Part shown: positions 8,343-15,988 of the stretch, piece by piece
How positions within the stretch are numbered: position 1 is the stretch's first letter
Layout of the letters: each line of letters opens with the position of its first letter
Source of the DNA: Bacillota bacterium
GTDB lineage: Bacteria; Bacillota; Clostridia; Christensenellales; SZUA-584
DNA length: 55,760 nucleotides
NCBI GenBank assembly: GCA_023415795.1
Contig: JAEZJG010000013.1
Coordinates: forward strand, 1 to 55,760
Direction of reading: 5' to 3'
Program-made: the position numbers and the translations under genes
Notes under the pieces: model-generated
What the model saw: the letters and a program-made list of their open reading frames with translations, nothing else
Databases searched by the model: none
What the model was told of the DNA's origin: nothing

Positions 8343-9677
8343 ATGACAAAGAAGTTTACTAACCAAGACGTCCTCAGACTGGTGGAGGAGAATGACGTCA
8401 AGTTCATCCGGCTTCAGTTTACCGACGTTTTCGGCATACTGAAGAACGTGGCGATCACTTCCAAACAGCTGCCCAAAGTGCTGGCAGAGGGCTGTATGTT
8501 CGACGGCTCCTCGATTGACGGCTTCGTGCGCATAGAGGAATCGGATATGGTCTTGAAGCCGGACACCGATTCGTTTGCCATCTTCCCGTGGCGCCCCCAG
8601 CAGGGCAAGGTTGCCCGCCTCATCTGCGACGTTTACACCACCGGCGGCGAACCGTACGGCGGGTGCCCGAGAAACGTTTTGAAGAAGACGCTGGCGATGG
8701 CAGCCGACATGGGCTATACGATGAACGTAGGGCCCGAGTGCGAGTTCTTCCTGTTTCAGACGGACGGCGATGGCAAACCCACCACCATCACACAGGACGA
8801 AGGCGGCTATTTCGACCTTGCGCCCATCGACAAGGGTGAAGACGCCCGCCGCGACATGTGCCTCACGCTTGAGGATATGGGCTTTGAAATCGAAGCTTCG
8901 CATCACGAGGTGGCTGAAGGCCAGCATGAGATCGACTTCAAATACGGCGACGCGCTGACCGCGGCAGACAACATCATGACCTTCAAAATAGTGGTCAAGA
9001 GTATCGCGGCACGGCACGGCTTGTATGCCACGTTTATGCCCAAGCCGATATTCGGCATCAACGGCAGTGGTATGCATACCAATCAGTCTCTTTGCAACAA
9101 GGACGGCAACGCCTTCTTCGACAAGGCAGGCCCGTTGCAGCTGTCTTCCGTCGCTTATAACTATATCGCGGGCATTATGCAGCATATTCACTCAATCGCT
9201 GCGGTCACCAACCCGACCGTTAATTCATATAAACGCCTTGTTCCCGGTTATGAAGCGCCCTGCTATGTGGCATGGTCCGCACAGAACAGAAGCCCGCTCA
9301 TCCGCATTCCGGCTTCGAGAGGCGCAGGCACGCGTGTTGAGCTGCGCAGCCCCGATCCGTCCTGCAACCCGTACCTTGCCATCGCGCTGCAGCTGGCGGC
9401 CGGCCTCGACGGCATCAAGAACAATCTGACGCCTCCGCCGTCCGTCGACCGCAACATCTACAAGATGACGGCATCGGAAATGGCTGAAAACGGCATCACA
9501 AGCCTGCCGGCCAACCTGTACGATGCACTGCAGATGTTTAAATCAAGCAGCCTTGTGAAGGAAACGCTGGGCGAGCACATATTCAAGATGTACTACGAGT
9601 TCAAGATCAAGGAGTGGGATTCGTTCCGCACGGCTGTTCATCCGTGGGAGATCGACCAGTATCTCACCCGCTACTAA
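8343..9677 (+). CDS. glnA: glutamine synthetase, type I
   Basis: Makes glutamine from glutamate, ammonia and ATP, the main entry of ammonium into metabolism. The 444 residues fit the GSI-alpha form of Firmicutes. Visible motifs: FDGSSIDGF in the N-terminal domain, GPECEFFLF and HHEVAEGQHEIDFKY with metal-binding Glu/His, NGSGMHTNQSL, and the RIPASRGAGTRVE signature. The adenylylation-site tyrosine region of the GSI-beta type is not seen (NLYDALQMF instead). AAAGGAG lies nine bases before the ATG. Its leader carries an ANTAR-like terminator, and amt at the right end of the window carries similar ones, which suggests joint nitrogen control. Confidence 0.98.
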   Translation: MTKKFTNQDVLRLVEENDVKFIRLQFTDVFGILKNVAITSKQLPKVLAEGCMFDGSSIDGFVRIEESDMVLKPDTDSFAIFPWRPQQGKVARLICDVYTTGGEPYGGCPRNVLKKTLAMAADMGYTMNVGPECEFFLFQTDGDGKPTTITQDEGGYFDLAPIDKGEDARRDMCLTLEDMGFEIEASHHEVAEGQHEIDFKYGDALTAADNIMTFKIVVKSIAARHGLYATFMPKPIFGINGSGMHTNQSLCNKDGNAFFDKAGPLQLSSVAYNYIAGIMQHIHSIAAVTNPTVNSYKRLVPGYEAPCYVAWSAQNRSPLIRIPASRGAGTRVELRSPDPSCNPYLAIALQLAAGLDGIKNNLTPPPSVDRNIYKMTASEMAENGITSLPANLYDALQMFKSSSLVKETLGEHIFKMYYEFKIKEWDSFRTAVHPWEIDQYLTRY

Positions 9678-9855
9678 TAGACTTTGTTTTAAAAGCGGCA
9701 CTGCCCTTTTAAAAGGTAAACTTCTTTGTCTGGCTTTTTGTTTCCGGGGCGTGCGGGCGTCCCGGAACAATTAGGCCCAAGTCTTGGGAAGCTGCATTTA
9801 ACTCAATACGGCACGGCAATCCCGCACACCGTGTCCGATACTGCCGAGCAAATGG
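9678..9855. other. intergenic region with several inverted repeats
   Basis: Between glnA and the convergent peptidase gene there are about 180 bases without a credible gene. They hold a 9-bp perfect stem TTTTAAAAG (9688-9696) / CTTTTAAAA (9707-9715), TTCCGGG/CCCGGAA near 9740-9766, CCCAAG/CTTGGG near 9778-9790, and GGCACGG/CCGTGTC further on, then the terminator at 9856. The density of pairing segments would allow a structured untranslated RNA or a long 3' UTR, but I recognise no known RNA family. Confidence 0.4.
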
Positions 9856-9876
9856 GGGCGCTGTCCGCGCCCTTTT
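9856..9876 (+). terminator. rho-independent terminator after glnA
   Basis: GGGCGC (9856-9861) pairs with GCGCCC (9867-9872) around a five-base loop, followed by TTTT. It ends the plus-strand unit that contains glnA and the structured intergenic stretch. Confidence 0.75.
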
Positions 9877-9909
9877 ATGTTCTCTCAAATTTTGAAAGAT
9901 GCGCAAACC

Positions 9910-10845
9910 TTATTCCTCTTCGACCAAAGCCATGGCCACGGCGCACAATCCACTTGCTTTCTTCCAAATAAGTTGGAAAAAATCCTTCTCATTCACCGGC
10001 AGCACGCCGCCCGAAGCAGGCGCCAGCTTTATCTGCAGTGCAGGGCGCAGAAACGCATCGCGAAACCATGTCTCGAAGCTGGCAGCAAATATGCCGGGAT
10101 TGTCGGAAACCGGAAGCAGCGTATAGCCCGAGTCTTCCGAGAGCTTGTGCGCCAGTCCAATCGCCTCCGGCGTTTTTTCCGCCGTCGCCGTATCCGCATA
10201 GGCAATAGCTTCACCCTTGGCGCAGAACGACAGCGCAGCCCGGAAGGCATGGCTTCGGCACACGCGCATCACTGCCTTCACCTCTGGCTCAGTGCCCGGC
10301 AGGCTGCCGCTGTACAGCTCGGACGCGGGGGCATTGATGGGGGTGTACCGCTGTTCCCACAGTGCCGGATAGTGGCGGTTGAGGTCTATACCGTTTACAT
10401 TCGCTTTCCACTCGCAGTATGACGGGCGCACCAGCGTCATCTTCTCCACAATCTCCGGCTGCTGTACCGCTTTCAGCCCGCCCTGCACCAGCGCGACACC
10501 GTCCGGATTGACCATGGGCATCATATAAAGCGAGCATTCCGACAGCAGTTTATCCATATCATATGTACCAAAGCGTTTATGCTTAGCGGCGGTGTATGCA
10601 TAAACGTTGACGGCATACATCAAATATGCGCTGGCGATGTATTCACGCGCATGATAAGCACCGATACACAACACGCTCGCTCGTCCTGTGCCCAGCCGTA
10701 TCAGCGGCAGCACCCGCCCCTCCGCCGAATACCCTGCGTCTTCACACTGTATCAGCTCAGGATAAGCATTTTTGAGCGCGGTTACATCGCGCAGCAGCTG
10801 GTCGTGTGAATACGGCGCGGTCGGCGAGACGATCATTTCCTTCAT
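9910..10845 (-). CDS. M14-family peptidase homologue with altered active site
   Basis: A 311-residue homologue of zinc carboxypeptidases such as gamma-D-glutamyl-diaminopimelate peptidases. The first zinc motif HARE is at residues 65-68, NPDG at 113-116 and the substrate-binding NGIDLNRHYP at 151-160. However, the third zinc ligand, normally His in a YHSxGE context, is Cys208 (LSFCAKGE). The general-base Glu, normally in a TIELG strand, is Lys273 (ALQIKLAP). It may therefore be a non-catalytic binding protein or use another mechanism. The start at 10845 is set by GGGAGG eight bases before the ATG. No signal peptide is seen, so it is probably cytoplasmic. Confidence 0.8.
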   Translation of the reverse strand: MKEMIVSPTAPYSHDQLLRDVTALKNAYPELIQCEDAGYSAEGRVLPLIRLGTGRASVLCIGAYHAREYIASAYLMYAVNVYAYTAAKHKRFGTYDMDKLLSECSLYMMPMVNPDGVALVQGGLKAVQQPEIVEKMTLVRPSYCEWKANVNGIDLNRHYPALWEQRYTPINAPASELYSGSLPGTEPEVKAVMRVCRSHAFRAALSFCAKGEAIAYADTATAEKTPEAIGLAHKLSEDSGYTLLPVSDNPGIFAASFETWFRDAFLRPALQIKLAPASGGVLPVNEKDFFQLIWKKASGLCAVAMALVEEE

Positions 10846-10980
10846 TTTCAGGTCCTCCCGAATCAGCATGATTAAGTATATGTCCCTTCGGTTTGTCCTG
10901 ATTCAGAAGAAATCTGTCCCGAAATCGGTACACATGTTCGATTATTATGAACATATATTCTTGTTATTAGGAGGCAGTTT

Positions 10981-11151
10981 ATGTGGGAGAGAATGATGGA
11001 GGCTGGTTTGCTGGTTGCGGGAGCGGTGATCCTTTTCGCCGTTTTTACAACGATATTGCTTGTTTATGAGCGACGCGAGGATAAAAAGCAGCCCTCACAC
11101 CGTCCGCAGCTGCGTGTCATCCGCTATGAGAAACAGGATCGCGCCGCCTAA
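10981..11151 (+). CDS. small single-pass membrane protein
   Basis: A 56-residue open frame starting MWERMMEAG, followed by one strong hydrophobic helix (LLVAGAVILFAVFTTILLV, about residues 10-28) and a basic tail (YERREDKKQ, then RPQLRVIRYEKQDRAA). AGGAGG lies seven bases before the ATG, which argues for real translation. Its TAA overlaps the stop of the convergent radical SAM gene by three bases. An inside-facing tail is likely from the positive charges. No family is recognised. Confidence 0.65.
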   Translation: MWERMMEAGLLVAGAVILFAVFTTILLVYERREDKKQPSHRPQLRVIRYEKQDRAA

Positions 11152-12023
11152 AGGAAGGATAGCTGTGTGGGCTTTGGTTTGGGGTTTAGCGTCACATAGG
11201 CTGGCATCGCATATTTGTCGCGCAGCCGATTCACAGCCTGGTGCAGCTCACGCTTGTATTCCGTATAGCTCTGTTTGTCGTAGAACAACGACTGTATTCG
11301 ACCGTGGTCGGACGGAAAGCTCTGCCGGATGGCGTCAAAGAAGCCGCGCCGCGTGGGGCCTTTTAGATTAAGCCCAGACGTCAGCACATAGTCCGCGCCC
11401 GCGTCCTTCGCTGCACTGAACACTGCCTCCAGACTATCTTCGCTGCTCGTCAGATACGGTATCACGGGCATCAAATGCACGCCGCAAGTCAACCCCTGTT
11501 TTTTTAGCTCCGCTACCGTGGCTATACGCGCCGCCGGGCGCGAGCTGCCCGGCTCGATCAGCGACGCCACTGCATCGTCCATCGTGGTTACCGTCAATGC
11601 CGCCATCAGCCCTGCCGCCTCAGCCACTTGTTTCAACAGCGCCTTGTCACGCAGTATCAGCTCCGATTTGGTGGATATCACCGCCGGAACGTGAAATCGT
11701 GCCAGTTGCTCCAGCACGCCGGGCATCAGCTTGCACGTCGCTTCGGCAGGCTGATAGCTGTCCGTCACACCGCCGAGGTTCACCATCTCACGCGAGAAGC
11801 GTGGCAGCTCGCGTATCAGCACATCCGTCACGTTGGTTTTGGCATATATTTGGTCGAAAAAAGCGCCGTCTCCGCCGATGTAACCATGCGAATACAGCGC
11901 ATAGCAATAGATGCAACGGTGCGCACAGCCCCGGTATACGTTGATGTCGTACTTAAACGGCAGCCATTTGGAATTGTGATGGTGCAGCGCCGAGCTGCAA
12001 ACCGTCTCAGTGACACGGTACAT
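11148..12023 (-). CDS. radical SAM protein of the SPL/Rv2578c group
   Basis: The 291-residue protein has the radical SAM cluster motif CAHRCIYC (CX3CX2C) near residues 33-40, within NVYRGCAHRCIYCYA, as in the spore photoproduct lyase-like group. The first half also shows VNLGGVTDSYQPAE and VISTKSELILRD, typical of this group. The length is shorter than true SplB (about 340), and the C terminus NPKPKPTQLSFL is not the SplB type, so DNA photoproduct repair is not claimed. The ATG has no SD site. A TTCGCA (12054-12059) / TATAAT (12030-12035) pair with an 18-base spacer puts the start of transcription at or near the ATG, suggesting a leaderless message. Confidence 0.85.
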   Translation of the reverse strand: MYRVTETVCSSALHHHNSKWLPFKYDINVYRGCAHRCIYCYALYSHGYIGGDGAFFDQIYAKTNVTDVLIRELPRFSREMVNLGGVTDSYQPAEATCKLMPGVLEQLARFHVPAVISTKSELILRDKALLKQVAEAAGLMAALTVTTMDDAVASLIEPGSSRPAARIATVAELKKQGLTCGVHLMPVIPYLTSSEDSLEAVFSAAKDAGADYVLTSGLNLKGPTRRGFFDAIRQSFPSDHGRIQSLFYDKQSYTEYKRELHQAVNRLRDKYAMPAYVTLNPKPKPTQLSFL

Positions 12024-12029
12024 AGGCTT

Positions 12030-12059
12030 ATTATACTAAATAAATTAGTAAAATGCGAA
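12030..12059 (-). promoter_or_regulatory. promoter of the radical SAM gene, possibly leaderless
   Basis: On the minus strand TTCGCA (12059-12054) is followed after 18 bases by a perfect TATAAT (12035-12030). Seven bases further on is the A of the ATG at 12023. No SD motif lies between. Confidence 0.55.
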
Positions 12060-12074
12060 TATATTTTCTTATTT

Positions 12075-12220
12075 TATGAAGGTTCTGCCCTCATGCACCC
12101 ACTTCTTTTCTTTCAAAAAAGAAGCAAAAGACATGGGAAATGCCTGCGGCATTTCCCTGATGGGTTTCTCAAGGGACAGTGTCCCTTGAGCGGAGGTGTG
12201 GAGGCAGCGCCTCCACGGTC
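12075..12220. repeat. intergenic element with three perfect hairpins
   Basis: Three consecutive perfect inverted repeats occur here: GGGAAATGC/GCATTTCCC (12135-12157), CTCAAGGGAC/GTCCCTTGAG (12168-12190, three-base loop) and GTGGAGGC/GCCTCCAC (12198-12216, three-base loop). A CTTCTTTTCTTTC...GAAG segment precedes them. No gene is credible in it. The arrangement looks like a dispersed intergenic repeat or small non-autonomous mobile element, but only one copy is visible here. The hairpins lack T-tracts on either strand, so simple terminators are less likely. Confidence 0.5.
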
Positions 12221-12234
12221 TTAAAACAATCACC

Positions 12235-12585
12235 CTAAGCCCGGTCGGTGGCGACGATATCCACACCAGTGCTGAGAATGTTCGCGATCAGCACATCGCC
12301 CGGCATCACGGGCGCTTTGGCTCGTGCCACGTTGATAATATCCATACTGTCGCGCAGCAACGCCTTGGGCAGCGCCGCAGACGACTTAACAGGCACCAGC
12401 CCCGCGCCCTCAACCCGCATCGTGGTGGTCAGCGTGCGCCGTGGGTCAGTCAGCTCCGCCCGTGCATACGCCTCGCCGCGCCTGCACGATGATCCGGATA
12501 TGCTGATAATATTATTGCCGTCCATCTGCGCCGTGATGGGACACCCCAGCGGGCAGACGATACACGTCAGATTCTTTGTTTCCAT
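12235..12585 (-). CDS. DUF1667 protein, third gene of the GlpA-like flavoprotein operon
   Basis: A 116-residue protein beginning with the cysteine cluster CIVCPLGCPI near residues 9-18 and a further Cys in GSSCRRGEAYA, followed by LTDPRRTLTTTMRVEGA. This is the DUF1667 pattern. Family members are regularly encoded after FAD oxidoreductases related to anaerobic glycerol-3-phosphate dehydrogenase. The cysteines may hold an Fe-S centre and pass electrons from the flavoproteins, a role GlpC plays elsewhere; that is inference. AGGAGG overlapping the upstream stop precedes the ATG. Confidence 0.85.
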   Translation of the reverse strand: METKNLTCIVCPLGCPITAQMDGNNIISISGSSCRRGEAYARAELTDPRRTLTTTMRVEGAGLVPVKSSAALPKALLRDSMDIINVARAKAPVMPGDVLIANILSTGVDIVATDRA

Positions 12586-12588
12586 ACG

Positions 12589-13821
12589 TCAAACCTCCTC
12601 CACCGTCACTGTGATATCACCGCAGATATCCGCGTCCTTGATATTCAGCCGCTCCATCTCACCGGGCGCAACGATCTGCCGCTTACGCCGTGCAATCACC
12701 CTGTCGCCGCACCGTGCCACCGTCACGCAGTTGCGGTACACGTTGCTCACGCGGAAGAACAGCGTCTTGTCCATGCCGTCGTCGCACAGCTTCTGCGGCA
12801 CCACGTAACGCACTCCCTGCCCCGGTATCGTATGCCGGCAGGAACAGAATTGCGCCTTTTTCAGATAAAGCGCCGCCGCCTTTCCGGCGCGGGTCGCCTC
12901 CTCTGTCACAAAATCCACCAGATCGTGCACCTGCACCACGTTGCCGCACGCGAATATACCGTCCACCGACGTCTGCATATCGCTGTCTACCACCGGCCCA
13001 TTCGTCATGCGATCCAGCCTTGCGCCGAACCCGCGCGACAGCTCGTTCTCCGGAATCAGCCCCACCGACAGCAGCAATGTGTCGCACGGCACGTACTCCT
13101 CCGTCTCCTTGATGGGCACGCCGCATTCGTCTACCGCCGCCACCGTCACACCCGTGAGGCGCTTGTTCCCATGCAACCGCGTCACCGTGTGCGACAGGCG
13201 CAGCGGAATATCAAAGTCGTCTAGGCACTGCACGATGTTGCGGTTCAAGCCGCCCGAATACGGCATCAGCTCCAGCACCATCTTCACACAAGCGCCCTCC
13301 AGCGTCATGCGCCGCGCCATGATGAGGCCGATGTCGCCCGAGCCTAAGATCACCACATCGTGCCCCGGCATAAACCCTTCGATGTTGACAAAACGCTGTG
13401 CCGTGCCCGCCGTTAGAACGCCCGACGGACGCGAGCCGGGTATCATCAACGCGCCCGCGCTGCGCTCACGGCAGCCCATCGCCAGCACCACCGCGCCTGC
13501 TTCTATCGTAATAAGCCCTGTTTCCACTCCCACCGCCGTAATCACGCGCTCGGCAGACACGTCCAGCACCATCGTCTCGGTCAAAAAGCGTATGCCCAGC
13601 GCCTTTGCTTTATCAATGAACCGCGCAGCATATTCGGGGCCGGTCAGCTCTTCACCGAACACGTGCAACCCAAAGCCATTGTGGATACACTGGCGCAATA
13701 TGCCGCCCAGATGCTCCTCGCGGTCAATCACGATCACATCGTTTGCGCCGTTTTCCTTTGCCGCAATGGCCGCGGCCAGCCCCGCCGGGCCCGCGCCGAC
13801 AACGACTATATCCGCCTTCAT
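12589..13821 (-). CDS. NAD(P)/FAD-dependent oxidoreductase (GlpB-position flavoprotein)
   Basis: A 410-residue pyridine-nucleotide-disulfide-type flavoprotein. The N-terminal FAD-binding motif is VVVGAGPAGLAAAIAAKENG, followed by GGILRQCIHNGFG; a second dinucleotide site is VVILGSGDIGLIMARR, and ACGNVVQVHDLVDFV near the C terminus completes the FAD domain. The frame is open upstream, but AAGGAGGGGG seven bases before the ATG at 13821 fixes the start. That ATG overlaps the TGA of the upstream gene (ATGA). Gene order GlpA-like, this protein, DUF1667 suggests one electron-transfer complex oxidising glycerol-3-phosphate or a similar substrate. Confidence 0.85.
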   Translation of the reverse strand: MKADIVVVGAGPAGLAAAIAAKENGANDVIVIDREEHLGGILRQCIHNGFGLHVFGEELTGPEYAARFIDKAKALGIRFLTETMVLDVSAERVITAVGVETGLITIEAGAVVLAMGCRERSAGALMIPGSRPSGVLTAGTAQRFVNIEGFMPGHDVVILGSGDIGLIMARRMTLEGACVKMVLELMPYSGGLNRNIVQCLDDFDIPLRLSHTVTRLHGNKRLTGVTVAAVDECGVPIKETEEYVPCDTLLLSVGLIPENELSRGFGARLDRMTNGPVVDSDMQTSVDGIFACGNVVQVHDLVDFVTEEATRAGKAAALYLKKAQFCSCRHTIPGQGVRYVVPQKLCDDGMDKTLFFRVSNVYRNCVTVARCGDRVIARRKRQIVAPGEMERLNIKDADICGDITVTVEEV

Positions 13822-15257
13822 CGCGCCCCCTCCTTGATCCGTCCGTCCAGTATCCAAGAGCCGTCTCCGCTCTTGGTGATCTCGTCGTAACCGCGACCCA
13901 GTTCCCGTGCCAGTATCGCCATGACCCGCGGCAAACAGAAGCCGCCGTGACACCGCCCCGCACCCGCTCGTATACGCAGCCGCACACCATCCACCGTCTT
14001 CGCGCCGCAGGGTCTTCGGATGCTCTCCACGATCTCCGCCTCGGTGATCTGCTCGCAGCGGCACACCACGTTGGCATACCGCTTATCCATGGCGATCAAC
14101 TCCCGCTGCCGCTCGGATGATGCCTCCGCAAACCGTTCGATCGGCTTGCGCATGCGCACCGCGCCCGGCTTAGGCGTCAGGCTTACGCCCGCTTCCTCCA
14201 GCAGCTCCTTTACGTACGCCGCAATGGCAGGAGAGGATGTCAGCCCCGGCGACTCAATGCCCGCGACGTTGATCAGTCCCGGCGCTGTCTGGGAACGCCC
14301 AATGATGAAGTCATGTGTCTCCGGCATCGCACGCAGTCCCGCAAATACCGTGATGGCGTGGCGTCTGTCCACAGTAGGGATGTATCTTTTCACGCCTTCC
14401 AGTGCTTCTGTCAGCCCTTCGCGCGTGGTGTCGTTGTCGTCCTTGTCCACAAACTCCGCCGTGGGTCCGGCAATCATGTTGCTGTGCGCCGTGGGTCCGA
14501 ACAGCACGCCCTTACCCTTTTCAGAGGGTGCGCCGAATATCACGCTGCGAGTTCGCTCAGGCATGCTCTTATCAAACAGCAAATACTGCCCGCGCCGCGC
14601 GCTGATTCCGAAGCTCTCGCCCCCAGCCATGCGCGATATGTCGTCCGCGTACACGCCCGCCGCGTTGATGAGCCAGCGCGCCCGAATCCGGTTGTCACCC
14701 GCGTGCAGCTCCCAAATACCATCCGCCCTCGAAATGGCTGTCACGCAGCTGTTCAGGTACAGCGTCACACCATTTGCAACGGCGTTCTCCATCGCGCCGA
14801 TGGTCAGCGTGAAGGGACACACGATGCCGCCGGTGGGTGCCCACAGCGCCGACACGATGCTGTCGCTCAGCATCGGCTCCATCTGCCTCACGCGTTCGCC
14901 GGATATCTTCTCCACCGGAATGCCGTTGGCCGCGCCGCGCTCCACCAGTTCATCAATATGCCGATCATCCGCTTCGCTAAACGCCACCACCAGCGAGCCG
15001 CAATTCTCGTACGGCACGCCCAGCTCCTGCACCACCGTCGGCATCAGCTCGTTGCCGCGCTTGTTCATCCGCGCCTTCATGCTGCCCGGCGCGGCGTCGA
15101 ACCCCGCATGCACAATACCGCTGTTGGCACGGCTCGCGCCCGTCGCCACATCCGCCTCTGCCTCCACCACACAGACGGACAGGTCACACAGCCCCAGCTC
15201 CCGCGCGATCAGCGATCCCGTCACGCCCGCACCGATGATGGCCACGTCATAGATCAT
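13818..15257 (-). CDS. GlpA-like FAD oxidoreductase with C-terminal [2Fe-2S] domain
   Basis: A 479-residue protein with an N-terminal DAO-type FAD domain (DVAIIGAGVTGSLIARELG; GASRANSGIVHAGFDAAPGS) and a C-terminal BFD-like domain whose four cysteines are visible as CRCEQ and CHGGFC. This architecture matches GlpA, the catalytic subunit of anaerobic glycerol-3-phosphate dehydrogenase, which makes dihydroxyacetone phosphate. Related oxidases of hydroxy acids share the fold, so the substrate is inferred. AAAGGAG stands just before the ATG. It heads a three-gene operon with a clear promoter and a leader terminator. Confidence 0.88.
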   Translation of the reverse strand: MIYDVAIIGAGVTGSLIARELGLCDLSVCVVEAEADVATGASRANSGIVHAGFDAAPGSMKARMNKRGNELMPTVVQELGVPYENCGSLVVAFSEADDRHIDELVERGAANGIPVEKISGERVRQMEPMLSDSIVSALWAPTGGIVCPFTLTIGAMENAVANGVTLYLNSCVTAISRADGIWELHAGDNRIRARWLINAAGVYADDISRMAGGESFGISARRGQYLLFDKSMPERTRSVIFGAPSEKGKGVLFGPTAHSNMIAGPTAEFVDKDDNDTTREGLTEALEGVKRYIPTVDRRHAITVFAGLRAMPETHDFIIGRSQTAPGLINVAGIESPGLTSSPAIAAYVKELLEEAGVSLTPKPGAVRMRKPIERFAEASSERQRELIAMDKRYANVVCRCEQITEAEIVESIRRPCGAKTVDGVRLRIRAGAGRCHGGFCLPRVMAILARELGRGYDEITKSGDGSWILDGRIKEGAR

Positions 15258-15294
15258 GTGTCGTCTCCTTTCGTTGCTTTAAAACAAACAAAAA

Positions 15295-15324
15295 AGCCAT
15301 GCCAAACTAAGGTTTGGTACGGCT
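15295..15324 (-). terminator. leader terminator upstream of the GlpA-like operon
   Basis: On the minus strand AGCC-(G/A)T(A)-CCAAAC pairs with GTTTGG-CATGGCT around a short loop and is followed by TTTTTT. It lies between the promoter (15355-15383) and the first gene (15257), about 25 bases into the transcript, so it must be read through for expression. In Bacillus subtilis GlpP antiterminates comparable leader terminators of glp genes; applying that here is inference. Confidence 0.7.
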
Positions 15325-15354
15325 CAATTCTCCTGCCATATCATTTACAATATG

Positions 15355-15383
15355 ATAATACCACAAAAAATAGCAAACGGCAA
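15355..15383 (-). promoter_or_regulatory. sigma-A-type promoter of the GlpA-like operon
   Basis: TTGCCG (15383-15378), 17-base spacer, TATTAT (15360-15355) on the minus strand. The predicted start near 15348 gives a leader of about 90 bases holding the terminator hairpin. Confidence 0.75.
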
Positions 15384-15478
15384 GGCTATTATTACGAGTG
15401 TACTTTTGTCGGCTCAGTCACATTTTCGCACAATTCATGCCTGCACGAATACGCTGTTATAGCAGGAGGGTTGATGTG

Positions 15479-15847
15479 ATGAAAACGCATGCACCGCAAA
15501 ACGTGAACATTAAAGCGCAGGTGATAGCCGCGCCCGACGCGAAGGTGGGCGATGTTGTTGCTTACTGCGTGGGAAAGCCTGTGGCGGAAAACGGAGTGAT
15601 GCAGGGCAGCGAATGCACCTGTACGGTTCGCCAGCTGATCTATGTCGAATTCCCCGTCACGTTCACAATACAGACCGAGGTCGTTCAGTTAGCGCCCGAA
15701 GATAATCAACCACCCGAACAGCTCCCCTCACCGCCGCCTGTCAAGCTGCTCAAAGCGCCCGCAGTCCGGCGCCCGCAGCGGCGTCCTCTGCTGTTTGTGC
15801 TGGCCGACTGGCTGCGCGGCAGCCTGTTCCCTCGTCGCGGCAAATAA
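15479..15847 (+). CDS. hypothetical protein, 122 residues
   Basis: The start ATG at 15479 is preceded by AGGAGGG. The first 70 residues are a hydrophilic beta-rich domain (NVNIKAQVIAAPDAKVGDVV, then YVEFPVTFTIQTEVVQL), which faintly resembles the repeat domain of spore-coat or SpoIVA-interacting proteins (DUF3794 type), but the match is too weak to name. A Pro-rich linker follows (PPEQLPSPPPVK), and the C terminus is strongly basic (RRPQRRP, RRGK). It has Cys at about residues 23, 42 and 44. Divergent from the GlpA-like operon and followed by a strong hairpin. Confidence 0.55.
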   Translation: MKTHAPQNVNIKAQVIAAPDAKVGDVVAYCVGKPVAENGVMQGSECTCTVRQLIYVEFPVTFTIQTEVVQLAPEDNQPPEQLPSPPPVKLLKAPAVRRPQRRPLLFVLADWLRGSLFPRRGK

Positions 15848-15848
15848 A

Positions 15849-15870
15849 AACGTCTGACAGCTCAGACGTT
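15849..15870. terminator. bidirectional terminator hairpin
   Basis: AACGTCTGA / TCAGACGTT with a four-base loop. On the minus strand it is followed by TTTTTATTTG, a good terminator for the obgE-yhbY-acetyltransferase side. On the plus strand the T-run is weaker. The 118 bases between it and the acetyltransferase stop show no convincing gene. Confidence 0.75.
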
Positions 15871-15988
15871 ATGTTTCTTCTATCGTATCGTTCCCACCGC
15901 GACGTCCTGCCGCCTGTCCGCTTCCCGCAGCGCGTCTCCGGTACCAAAGGGCAGTAGGCTTCCATCAACCGCATCTCAAAGTCCGCCT

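Noticed and set aside
8268..9191. A 307-codon minus-strand open frame over glnA
   Set aside because: Antisense shadow of a strongly conserved gene with codon-position GC bias; no SD and no family resemblance.
9678..9872. 6S RNA
   Set aside because: The length would fit, but I could not find the long central bubble and closing stem needed; left as an unassigned structured region.
11148..12023. True spore photoproduct lyase (splB)
   Set aside because: It is shorter than SplB and lacks its typical C-terminal end; only the radical SAM group assignment is kept.
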